From Rodentolepis nana (Eukaryota; Platyhelminthes; Cestoda; Cyclophyllidea; Hymenolepididae): 15,058 bases of DNA. Below, piece by piece: positions 1 through 9,774 of this stretch (its first letter is position 1; each line of letters starts with the position of its first letter). Location of the stretch: the NCBI GenBank assembly GCA_900617975.1, contig UZAE01012857.1, positions 1 through 15,058 of the forward strand, in the 5' to 3' direction. The notes beneath the pieces are model-generated. The model was not told the origin of the DNA, made no database searches, and saw nothing but the letters and a program-made list of their open reading frames with translations. The position numbers were made by a program, and so were the translations under genes.

Positions 1-726
1 GCCAATTTTTACCACCTTCCATGGAAATAACATGACTACTATGCATACTCTCCACGGTAGGGAGTAATTAAGACATTTATTCTACTCTAAGTCGTACTTA
101 TTTAACATAATATTCACTCTAGACCAATACTAAGTCATATCTATTCTTAGGAAAAATTGCTGCTTCATTAGAAATTCATTCATTAAATGAAATGCTTCAT
201 CCGACCCAAGTCACATGGAGATAGAGCAACAGCCAACATCTTACGAATTCATGGAATTGATACTCATAGGTGAATATCCAGTGCTCTGGCCAGTCAACAG
301 CGCGGTTTACTTCTGATCAACAGAGGGGGTGGTAGAAAATGGATTTCTCTCATAAGAGACTCCCGATTCAAAGTGCATTAATATTTTCCTTTAACAAGGT
401 TGGGATTTGACTGCTTGCCCTGTCACTCGGTGTGTGAATTGAACTTTTATTGCAAGTTTTGAGTTCGTGTGTGTAGTTGTTTGCACAATCTGAATATTGC
501 ACTAGCATGAATTAGTGTAGCGTGACCCAAATACACGATTAGGTAACATACTACAAATGTGGTGCGATTTCAGATATGGAAAGCTATGGAAAATTGCTGA
601 ACTGCATGTCCCCAAGATGCGTAAATATCACCGAGTCTCCTTATTTGAAATTTATCTCTTGCCAATCAATATATTCTTGCTTTTTTATCTTAGCTGTATA
701 CTTACCCTTTAAAGGTGATCTATCAA
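1..726. other. AT-rich sequence, no gene seen
   Basis: No reading frame with convincing coding character, RNA gene or repeat was recognised here. A 61-codon frame at 576-761 on the plus strand has no splice or family support. The segment could be intronic or downstream sequence of the weak minus-strand candidate at 727-1041. Confidence 0.4.
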
Positions 727-1041
727 TCAAACCGAGCTTCCACTTAATTGGCGTTCATTAAATTTTATATTGGGATGCATCTTATAAACTTGCATCAATT
801 TAAGATCCTTAAACAACATTATTTTTTCATTATTATTTCTATTCAAGTCGAGGTTAATTTTGAAAACAGTCCGTGACACTGGGCGATCAGTAATGCACTG
901 TAATACTACTGAACCAATTTCCAGATCTCCCAATGGGCTAATAAAAAATGTTCGAAAAGTCGATCTTTCATCTACAAAATATTGACCAATTTTATTCGGC
1001 AATAAAAGCATCTCGGGGCTTACCACTCCAGCAACTGGCCA
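727..1041 (-). CDS. Candidate terminal exon, unknown protein (weak)
   Basis: This minus-strand frame is open from the stop codon at 1042-1044 down to a TGA at the left end. It encodes about 104 residues without an obvious initiating ATG near its start; the first ATG is about a dozen codons in. The translation looks protein-like, alternating hydrophobic and polar residues (for example PLGDLEIGSVVLQC and FKINLDLNRNN), but I recognise no family. A possible acceptor (GGCCAG) lies just inside the open frame, but it has a poor pyrimidine tract. In DNA this AT-rich, a frame of this length is expected a few times per window by chance, so it is listed only as a candidate. Confidence 0.25.
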   Translation of the reverse strand, partial: WPVAGVVSPEMLLLPNKIGQYFVDERSTFRTFFISPLGDLEIGSVVLQCITDRPVSRTVFKINLDLNRNNNEKIMLFKDLKLMQVYKMHPNIKFNERQLSGSSV

Positions 1042-1044
1042 TTA

Positions 1045-2290
1045 TTAACTGGTACAATAGGTCATTTCACTCACTAAAGAAATGGCGAAATGCCTCAGAT
1101 TACTTAAACACACCTGAGAATTCCATGTCATTAAAAAGGTTTTTCTCTTCTTTTAGCCAACGCGACTACTTGGACACCCCAAGCGACCATCCAAGCCTGA
1201 CAACCTCGTGATAGGATAATTTGCAACCGAAAACCCTATTCTTTCCCGTACCCTCTCTTCCCAAAAAATAGTTATTCTAATTGCTGCGAAACATCAAATG
1301 CCCTGTCTCCTTGCACCAACTCAAAGCAGCACGAAAAAAGGCGACGATAAAAAACAACAAATGTGTTTTATTTCTGTTGAAAAAAGGAAATAAGTACTGT
1401 TTGACATGTCCATAAAGGCGTAACTATGACCTCATTCCCAACAATCCTTCTTCCTACCCAACTGTTTTATTAAGTGACCAATATATGGAACGGAATAAAT
1501 AAAAATAAGAACAAAATCAAAATGAAACTTTTAAATGCACACATTAGATAAACGTCAAGCTCAGAATCTATAAGTTAATAAGGTGGCACAAAAATCTCAG
1601 TAAGATAAGAAAATTTTAAAAGATAGCATAAGATACTAAAGATGAATATTGAAAAACCAGCTATCAAAAAGCTAGACAGCCCATTTACGTTAAGTTAACC
1701 AAATGCATCGCAGAAAACATAAATGTCAAAAAAGCCATTAAAGATTATTCTACTCTTACCTCCTAAGTAGTACCCTATGATACAATAGAGAACTCACCAA
1801 AACAGTGCCCGCTGGTGCCAAGTACTTCATTTTAGATTTCGGTTCAGGTATATCTAAACACTGTAAGCACTATTGAATCAGTTAAATCACATGATCATGA
1901 AAGAATATGAACCTGGCAAGACTCGAAGTAATAAGCGAAAATAACGTAAGAAGACATAAGCAGAACATACCTAGCCCATTTGTTACATGCGTCCCGGAAA
2001 CGTAACAATTGAAGAAGTGAATGCAGAATTACAAATCGCACTAATTTGTAAACAAAATACCAATATTCCATAAAAAGATAAACAGTACTATCTCCAATTT
2101 GCACCATGTCTTAGATTATAATATAATACGAACAATGTTTAATCTTCGACTATACACAAAAGCATACATAATCTAGAAATTCATAATACTTTAAGACCGC
2201 GGAAACAGTAAACGGATTTATCAGAGGCTCAACAGTTTGTTATTTCACGAGAAAGGGCAAATTAATGACAAAAACAAATTTCGTTCAACC
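1045..2290. other. Region downstream of RPS26, no supported gene
   Basis: This AT-rich stretch lies 3' of the RPS26 polyadenylation signal. On the minus strand there is an ATG frame starting at 2107 that ends in a donor-like GTATGT near 1966. A further donor-like GTGAGT near 1790 follows a short open stretch containing the peptide KMKYLAPAGTVL. Their reading phases do not fit each other, so no gene could be built. An AATAAA on the minus strand lies at 1465-1470. Confidence 0.35.
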
Positions 2291-2295
2291 ACAAG

Positions 2296-2301
2296 TTTAT
2301 T
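2296..2301 (-). promoter_or_regulatory. Polyadenylation signal of RPS26
   Basis: A canonical AATAAA hexamer on the minus strand, 20 nt after the RPS26 stop codon. The spacing suits a very short 3' UTR, as is common for ribosomal protein genes. Confidence 0.8.
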
Positions 2302-2321
2302 TATAGACAAATGATAAACAA

Positions 2322-2747
2322 TTAATTACGATTGAAAGCGACGGGACGAGGTGGGGGCTTCCTGATCTTACGGGCTTCCTTAGAACGTCCACGGACAACC
2401 TTTCCGTGAATAGCACAACTGACACAGTAGTACAATTTGACGTAAATTTTCGGGAGGACGTAATCTGCAAGGAATGCACAATAACTTGTAAGGCCGAGAA
2501 AAAATGAACCATCACTTTGTAAAAAACCTACCAGTATACACGGATGCCTCAGTTAAATCCTTAACAGCTGCAGCCTCAGCAACATTTCTAATTACATATT
2601 TTCGAATAGCCTTATCCTTTGGACAACATCTACCGCAGTTAGTGCAGCGAACGAACTGGACATGTCCTCGGCCCTTCTTAGACCTTCCATTATTCCTCCT
2701 TTTCTTAGTCTAGAGAGAAAATTAAGGCAAGCAAAATAACATACCAT
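2322..2747 (-). CDS. RPS26: Small ribosomal subunit protein eS26 (RPS26)
   Basis: RPS26 is a structural protein of the 40S subunit, located near the mRNA exit channel. The CDS is complement(join(2322..2464,2532..2709,2745..2747)), 324 nt, giving 107 residues; vertebrate homologues have about 115. The N-terminus [17 protein letters not shown], the zinc-binding pairs C23-x2-C26 and C74-x2-C77, and the blocks [15 protein letters not shown] and [10 protein letters not shown] match the family closely. The first exon contributes only the ATG, followed directly by donor GTATGT. Intron 1 is 35 nt (2710-2744) and intron 2 is 67 nt (2465-2531), both GT-AG. The start is fixed because the frame cannot extend upstream of the acceptor without this ATG. 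The C-terminus ends [11 protein letters not shown] and lacks the longer Pro/Ala-rich tail of vertebrate proteins. It stands alone, with AT-rich DNA on both sides. Confidence 0.97.
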
Positions 2748-5560
2748 CCCAGAAGCGTGCTCTCAAACAGTGCCAGATAAATTATTGGCTGACTAAAACT
2801 AAAATGATGACATTGAATTCTCAGATAATTATTACATTGAAAATTATAAAAGCAATATTAACTTTTATGAATTAATTTGCTTATATAGTGGAAAACTATA
2901 ATATGCTATTTAAATATTTTTGACCAATTAGTTCTGATTTGCATTATGTGCAAATAATTATTAAATAAATTTACTATGCAGTTTTTAATGAGCTTTTAAA
3001 GATTTTTAATGTCTGTTATCCGTAGTGAAATTATCAAACCCGTGTGGTCTTCGTGTTATTAAATTTAATGTCGGACAATATTATAAATTACTGATGAAAT
3101 TGAAAGTGATTATTAAGAAATTCATCTCGAATTCGTACTGGTCAGTTTTTAATGATGAAAACTAACATGATACAAATAAATATTTCGCTTATTGACTAAG
3201 AATATTGCAATAATTTATTATATTCATAATACCATATACACCTTACCTTATGAAAAGCAAGTTAGATAAAATATCAACTGTTGTATAAAGCAATTAAACA
3301 AATTGGAACTTTATTACCGAGATCACTGAGATGCCAGTAGGTCGATATGTAAGCATCAATATTTTGTTACATAATAGCAGCACAATATCTTATCAATCAG
3401 TTCATCTTTGAAGAATGATTATTTCATCTCTTGAAACATAATTTCCAGAGATTGCTGTGATGATGAGATACAATTTAACGTCCCAAACATTGATCAAGTT
3501 TTAAAAGGCATCATTTCAAATTTAACAAATGCATTCAATACAAATCAAGACCTTTCTAAATGACTGGTCTCAATTTATGTATTAGAGTTGCGAATTATTT
3601 CTTTTAAAAGACAAGATTAATAACGTTTTTAATATATAATATCATAATTCTCAAATCCCTTCAAAGTTTCCTACTCCTTGATTGCCCCACCTGTGAAGAT
3701 GGTTAACGTCGGATTTATAAAATAACAATGAGGTCCTGCTATTTTCAATATGATATCCTTTCGAGGTCGTTCAAGCACAAGATTTTGCTAACGTTATACT
3801 GAGTTTTGATTTAAAATTAACTCACTGATATTGGAAATATTCCAATTTTTGATTATTCGTATATATGAACTCAGTAAATAAAAAATCTAAACTGGGAAAT
3901 ACATATAAAGTCAATTGATTGCGCTATGCTCGATCGTGGATTGTTGATAATAAAGGATTTATGGTAGCATAGCATGATACTTGCAGTGATAAATCTAATA
4001 AAATTTACTGAACATTCATCAGCATTGACCTAACTGAAATCGGATGCATAAAATAGTAGATTACAAAATTAAGTTAGTCATTCTGTTTACCGTATCTTAT
4101 TACTGGGGTATCACTGATCTGGTGCGTGCAATATTTCAATAAATGTATAAATGGGTTCAGTAGCAAATGGCTTAGTGTGGGACAATTAGCCCTAATCGCT
4201 GAGTAAATGACACATCGGAGATTTATTTCCGTAAAGTGTTTACAGTTTATCCCAGCCGCATTAATTCATGAAGACGCATCTTAATTATTGAAGTTTGAAA
4301 GAAATAAATGTGAAAATTTGCACCACACATAAGCCATACAAGATTGATTTTGCAATGAAGACATGTGAAATTAAAAATTTCACTTTGGTTAAAAATTTAT
4401 TGATCAGTGCATTGGTTTTATAAGAAAAAGCATCTCACTAATTGATGTCAATCATGTCTAGGCGCGCCAAGTATCATCTGTTTAGATGAACCGATATTAG
4501 ATACTTAAATCGAGATATCATTTTCAGTCCCATATTGCTAATCTCCATATTTTGATAGACATTCTCTGGCAATGACAGATATTGATTCAAATATATATAA
4601 AGCAGATACATGGTGTGATTTTCACCCAGCTGAAATTCATTTTGTGCGATTTATACATAAGGAGGCAATAGTAATCTGAGTAATGAATCCGATACGGTAA
4701 AATCACTTATATAAAATTAGGTGGATTAATATTTAATTCGATGCAAATGCAAATCTGACATTACGCTCGTCCTTGTGTCCATAAAGTTTTCAGTCCCAGT
4801 GTACTAGTGGCCCTGGGGTGACTTCGAACGTTGTGAATATTATAGATTACCCCAGCTATGCACGATCTGGAGAAGGGAATAGATTTTTTCGAACATGTGC
4901 ATTGCTAAATTGGCTAGGGCTATATCAATCCAGTGGGTCGAGTGGATATAGAAAGCGAGTACGTCTAATTGAAAGGAATTCAAGATTTCTTTTAATAGCT
5001 TTACTTATAAACTATGGGAATATAAATTACCGAATATTTAAAGTCGGCATCAATTTTATTTAATGATTGAGCCACGTTGTGAATAAGCCAAAGCAAATGA
5101 CTTATTTATTTTATCATAAATGAAATAAAACAACTTTATAAAACCATCTGTTTTCTTCCCTTGACATTTGGACACTTGAAGTAAATGCCAGTTTCAAACT
5201 GAAGTACTCAACCCATTTGACTTTCATATGCCTATTCTTTTCACTAAGATTACCAATACGACCTATGCTGTTCCAAAAAAACTACTAGAGAAAGCAAATA
5301 TACAAAAAAATCTGCATCTGTTAATGAAAAATTATTTTTGACGCAAAATGATAATTTATTAATAAAAAGGCTGATATAACGTAGAGTTCCACGTATTACT
5401 AGTAAAACATCAAATATTTCTTGGGTATTTTATTACATTCACTAACAAAGTGGTCAAATAGCACCTAAGTTCTAGAATTTTAGGGCTCATAATTTCTTAG
5501 CTTAACATCCCTAACAAATTATCTATTACTCTAAACTAACATCATGACGTTGTTTGAATA
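2748..5560. other. Long AT-rich intergenic region
   Basis: About 2.8 kb between the divergently oriented RPS26 and CDK genes. It must hold the promoters of both, but no confident core element is visible. I found no tRNA, snRNA, ribosomal RNA, tandem array or coding exon. An 82-codon frame at 4818-5063 begins with GTG, has no splice context and no family resemblance, and was not accepted. Confidence 0.5.
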
Positions 5561-5568
5561 TTCTTTAG
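5561..5568 (+). promoter_or_regulatory. Possible 3' splice (or trans-splice) acceptor before the CDK
   Basis: A TTCTTTAG motif lies 33 nt before the CDK start codon. It could end a 5' UTR intron or receive a spliced leader; both occur in several invertebrate groups. The sequence does not distinguish these, and chance occurrence is possible. Confidence 0.3.
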
Positions 5569-5601
5569 GCGGCTAAACGAAAGGCATAACGTATTCTAGA
5601 T

Positions 5602-6766
5602 ATGTCAAGATTATGCTCAACGGAAAATCTAAATTCAAAGTACATAAAGGAAGAAATAATTGGCTCAGGTACTTATGGAACCGTATTTCGGGCCCAAGAT
5701 AAAATTACAGGCAAACAATATGCAATAAAACGAATTTTAATTGATAAGTAGGTGTACCAAAATCAATTTATTACTAGTTTTGATAATGGTATTCCAGCCT
5801 CCACAATGCGTGAAATAGGCGTTCTTATTGAGTTAAATCAGTTCAATCACCCAAATATTGTCGAGTATGTTTTTTTTCTCCTATAATCTTTGGTACAGAA
5901 TACATGGGATTATTCATCAAGATCGAAATATTTCAATCGTATTCGAGTTTATCGACTGGGATTTAAAAAAGTACATGGATTCTCTTAAAAAATCCGGTTA
6001 TAAACCTCGGGGAAATTCTATTGGTGGTCTTCCACTTCCTTTGGTTAAGGTAAAGCTAAATGTTCTTAATTTTTTGAAGGCTTTCACTAGACAATTACTT
6101 GATGCTCTCCGTCTCTGCCACAAATACAAAATAATTCACCGAGATATTAAGCCATCGAATCTTTTACTTACCAAGCATGGTGTCCTCAAATTAGCAGACT
6201 TTGGTCTGTCGCGAACTCATTCGATTAATAACCGAACCTACTGCCATGAAATCGTAACCCTTTGGTATCGAGCGCCAGAAATAATTCTCGGATCAAATGC
6301 TTATTCAACTGCCATTGATATTTGGAGTACAGGTTGCATCGCTTATGAAATGGTATTGAGCTGATAAGCATGAACTCTCTTGTAGTATACCGGAAATGTA
6401 TTATTTCAAGGTGACAGTGAAATCGATCAGTTATTTAAGATCTTCCAAAGGTTAGGTAAGGAGAATTCCAAATTAAATCATATTTTATAAGGAACTCCTA
6501 GAATTGATGAATGGCCTGATATAGAAAGAATGCCAGATTATAATGAAGATTTCCCCCAGTTTACTCCAAAGCCATTTGGACGAGAACTGTCAAGAGAATT
6601 TCAGTCTTTCCTCAAGGTAACATCAATTTACACGTAAACGACTCATTTCCAATCTTCCCCTTCTTAACAGCAAATATTGAGATTAAATCCAGACCACAGA
6701 GCTCATGCACATGAACTACGCCATGCACCGTTTTTACGCGGAGCCAAAATAATTCCGGTTGAATGA
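5602..6766 (+). CDS. Cyclin-dependent kinase, CDK1/CDK2-like, divergent
   Basis: A Ser/Thr protein kinase of the cell-cycle CDK class. CDS join(5602..5747,5778..5864,5899..6049,6080..6352,6386..6455,6492..6616,6671..6766) is 948 nt, giving 315 residues; human CDK1 has 297. All phases match and all introns are GT-AG (30, 34, 30, 33, 36, 54 nt). Seen in order: glycine loop GSGTYG (21-26, with the Thr24-Tyr25 Wee1-type target pair), Lys43, helix PASTMRE (55-61, Glu61 kept), HRDIKPSN (148-155), DFGLSR (168-173), T-loop RTYCHEIVTLWYRAPE (180-195), and GDSEIDQLFKIF (228-239), the CDK1/2 signature. The residue equal to CDK2 Thr160 is Cys183. A 10-residue-scale insert (GYKPRGNSIGG) precedes helix E. 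The start is the first ATG after an in-frame TAA at 5587. It converges with a Wee1-like kinase gene. A lineage-specific CDK paralogue is the likeliest identity. Confidence 0.95.
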
Positions 6767-6829
6767 GCACCAGATCAACCATTTCCTATACTCATAGTTT
6801 GTTCAACAAATTTGCTACTTTCCCCAAAG

Positions 6830-6835
6830 AATAAA
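6830..6835 (+). promoter_or_regulatory. Polyadenylation signal of the CDK gene
   Basis: AATAAA, 63 nt after the CDK stop codon. It lies only about 110 bp from the stop codon of the convergent Wee1-like gene, so the two 3' UTRs probably abut or overlap. No canonical AATAAA was found for the Wee1-like gene on the minus strand close to its stop. Confidence 0.7.
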
Positions 6836-6945
6836 ATATTGATAGAACTAGTGATCTATTTCCATTTATAAAAATAGAGGATAAGAGTGATGCGTATTAA
6901 AATAAATCTAGTTGGATATCACAGTGGATTGAGAATCAAGTCACT

Positions 6946-8518
6946 TCAGTCCATTTCCAGCCTTGAACAGTATTTCAAAAGAGTGTAAATTCTGGGTCTG
7001 TTTGCAGAAGCAGGTTGAAGCATTCCCTAAAAAATTTTTAATAAGAAAAATTCAATTGGAAAACATACCATGACAATTGATCGCAGCTCTGGGATGATGT
7101 GCCCAAGATCACCAATCTTCATTTTACCCTCTTTAAATCGGGTCAAAAAGTCTCGATTCATGCTACCACCAGCCTAGAAAGGGATAAATCAGATGTAAAA
7201 TTGAACATACAGCTTGATAGAGTGTTAAGCCCAAGGCGTATATGTCCAAACCCATGGTAAATGTTTTGCTCAATGTTTCAAGTATCGGGGAGTACCGACC
7301 ATCACCAATATCAAAGTCCCAATCATCAAGTGAATCTGGCAATCTTGGTTTCGATCGCCCGAAATCCGTAAGTTTGAACAAGACACCAGAATGATCACCA
7401 GCGTCGAGTGCCTTAAAATAAATGATAAGGCGAGTACATCCAAAAAACAGATTTGCTCAATCGAATTAAGTAGACAAACTTACACGAATGGTATTTTTTA
7501 CGGACTCGGTAATAACAGATTCCTCTACAGAGTAGCTATCAAAAACTAAACTGGGGATTTGTATCATGATATTGCTTGGTTTAACGTCAGCATGAACTAC
7601 ATCCGTTTTGATGTGTAGATAATATAGAGCTTTGATGATATCCACAAAAAGTCGTTTAAGAACTGACGGTTTTAGAGTCCTTTCAGCAAAATCTAATTCC
7701 TCAGACCTACCATTAATACCAGTGTCATGATAGGTGAAATTCTGAACACCGTCTCTTTTAGGAAACATGTATTGGAAGAGGCTTCCTCCAAAGCAGTATT
7801 CCTCCAAAATAATAAGCATTCCAGACTCCAACCAAGAATCCATGTACTTAACAACATTTGGGTGCCGAACAACAGAAAAGGCTTGAATCTCCTTCAAAAC
7901 CTCCTCTTTACTCAATCTATCACCATGACGAGAATGAATGGAGCATTTTAGGCAGACAGTCCTTCCAGTTTTAACATGTCTAGCAGAATAGATTTTAGCA
8001 AACTTAGTAGAGTTGATTTGATTGAAGTTCTGATAATCACTGTGAATTCGAGCAGAGTCAAAAACACCATCAAAGAGCATGCGAAGATTATTTTCGTTTG
8101 GATCGTCACGCTTTATATCCATCCCAATAAACTGATTGGCACTATGAATGGAGAAATTTACAACCTGAGATTCGAGATTATCGTCCAGCAATTCCAATCT
8201 GGTTTTGAGAGATTTTTTTACTAGTGAGCATTGTCTTTGCAGGACGCGTTCAGGGAGAGATTGAGAGGGAATAATGGACAACAATTGGTTGCCATTGTTT
8301 TCGAATATTTGGGAGTATCTTTGCGAAAAATCGGAGTGAACTTCGATGAATTTACTATCCTCGGCTGCGGATAAGGATAATGGATTAACTGGCGACAAGG
8401 CTCTAAAGGTATTTAAGTCAGTCCCAGTGCCCGCATTAGTTTCATTACTCCTATTTCTCAATGGGCTCCGAAAACGTCGTGGTGTTGATTGCTCAATGAG
8501 TTCCTTTCGGGGACGCAT
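6946..8518 (-). CDS. Wee1-like protein kinase
   Basis: Wee1 kinases block mitotic entry by phosphorylating the glycine-loop Tyr of CDKs, usually in the nucleus. CDS complement(join(6946..7026,7069..7173,7211..7411,7484..8518)) is 1422 nt, giving 473 residues; introns are 72, 37 and 42 nt, all phase 0. The start is the first ATG after an in-frame TGA. A 150-residue basic, Ser-rich N-terminus carries CDK consensus sites TPRR (12-15) and SPLR (18-21). The kinase domain shows Lys191 in VCLK, Glu210, the Wee1-type hinge EYCFGGSL (240-247), HADVKPSN (309-316), a Wee1-style insert of about 40 residues, DFG (361-363), and GDGRY (381-385) where Wee1 proteins have GDSRF. Family placement is Wee1 rather than Myt1 because of EYCxGGSL and KPSN. 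The glycine loop reads INSTKFA (168-174), with all three glycines replaced, which is unusual. Activity is uncertain. Confidence 0.92.
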
Positions 8519-9475
8519 TATGGAGCTTCATATAGCGGATAGCAAAATTAATAACCGCTCAACCCTAATAGCGCTTAAATAAATAGTCGTTAAAACAAAT
8601 ATATAACATGTTTTAAAAAAACTTCATTTTAATTTATATTTCTCAAACATGTTAAAAGCTGCTATTATTTCCTTTAAGATATGTTTTAACTCAAATGTAA
8701 TTGTTAACTTTGCTTGCCTTGATTTACCTCACAATTTTACAGTTTATGGAATTTATATGTAAAAGTTGATTATCGATTAGTTAATACTAGTCACGTCTGG
8801 TTAAAATATAATATTAATCATTTTGATATTGTTTACGAAATTTGCTCAGGATGTAAAAACCAGTATGCCTATTTATATTTATCTACAATCAAGCCGTGCA
8901 ATCGTTTAACCTCCTCTTGCTACTAAATAAACTTTTGTCGTGATCCTCGAATGAGTTTTGAAACCCATCTGCGATAATAATTATTTTATCATCATATTCT
9001 TCCATATTTTTTATTATTTTCAATTAGAATTTTAACCAGTTATGAAGAAACATCTTATGAATTTCAAATAACCGTAGACCACTTGCTATTTCCCGCTAAC
9101 GTTGTGACGTGGCTATAAGATAATATCCCATGACTGCCTGAGTATATTTTATTGGGAATTTTTTGCATTTACCTATCATTCCTATCTTCATTCTATCATT
9201 CAGTAATTAATAAATGTATTCTGAATGCTTTTTAAGACATTTTGTTAAATTAAATTCACCTTATACGTTAATCAGCATGGGAATGAAAAGTAATATATTA
9301 TGTATTCTGCTACTTTAATTTAAAAATTGTTGCCCTAAAATAGGTAAGAATATGTTTATTTTGATAACTATGCCCACATATGGCAGATTATCGCTTATTG
9401 ATAACATGATGTCCGATAACATATTTTATGTATCAAACTATAACAAAATGGTTTTAACTGAAACTAATTTAATGA
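8519..9475. other. AT-rich spacer upstream of the Wee1-like gene
   Basis: Nearly 1 kb with no coding exon, RNA gene or repeat recognised. It should contain the Wee1-like promoter. A minus-strand CTATTAG about 50 nt before the ATG could be a 5' UTR or spliced-leader acceptor, but this is weak. Confidence 0.45.
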
Positions 9476-9485
9476 TTCTGGAAAT

Positions 9486-9764
9486 TTTCTTTTCAAGTGG
9501 TAGGCGTTTTGATAGGTATCACAAAGCGACAAAGTGGCAAAAAGTCGAGATGCGGACAGAATAATGATTCACAGATGTAAAAGAAACAGACAAAGGTAGA
9601 GAAAAAAGTAAGGTGAGTACTGTGGAAGTGGTCGAATATGACATACAGTCGGGTCATAGTAGTTTGAAGTCAAAAGTCAACTGCCACTTAGTAGACTTTT
9701 GCCGTATGAATATATATTGTTCAGGGTGCACCAGGTGGCGGTGAGTCTATCGCACACTCCATTT
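9486..9764 (-). mobile_element. Short retroposon-like repeat, copy 1 (internally deleted)
   Basis: This segment is the reverse complement of the repeat at 13611-13956. Shared blocks include GGTGCACCCTG, CATACGGCAAAA, GGCAGTTGACTT, TGTATGTCATATTCGA, CTACCTTTGT, TTTTACATCT and CTATCAAAACGCCT. Relative to copy 3 it lacks about 60 bp near the tail end (the block CTTCAGGCTTCACAGA on the other strand). A 10-bp direct repeat, TTCTGGAAAT, lies at 9476-9485 and 9765-9774 and looks like a target-site duplication. No long reading frame or terminal inverted repeats were seen. A non-autonomous retroposon (SINE-like) is the best description; no tRNA-type promoter boxes were recognised. Confidence 0.75.
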
Positions 9765-9774
9765 TTCTGGAAAT

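Noticed and set aside
948..1211. 87-codon plus-strand frame
   Set aside because: It partly overlaps the opposite-strand candidate, shows no family resemblance and has no splice or polyadenylation context.
1895..2107. Minus-strand ATG frame of 70 codons ending near a donor-like GTATGT, with a possible next exon near 1795-1860
   Set aside because: The only open frame of the proposed second exon does not match the phase of the first, with any acceptor I could find.
4818..5063. 81-residue plus-strand frame
   Set aside because: It begins with GTG, has no recognised motif and lies in AT-rich intergenic DNA; probably chance.
7727..8582. Plus-strand frames of 74-82 codons
   Set aside because: They are antisense shadows of the first exon of the Wee1-like gene.
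9352..9564. 70-codon plus-strand frame
   Set aside because: Its right part lies in repeat copy 1 and its left part in AT-rich spacer, so it is not a gene.
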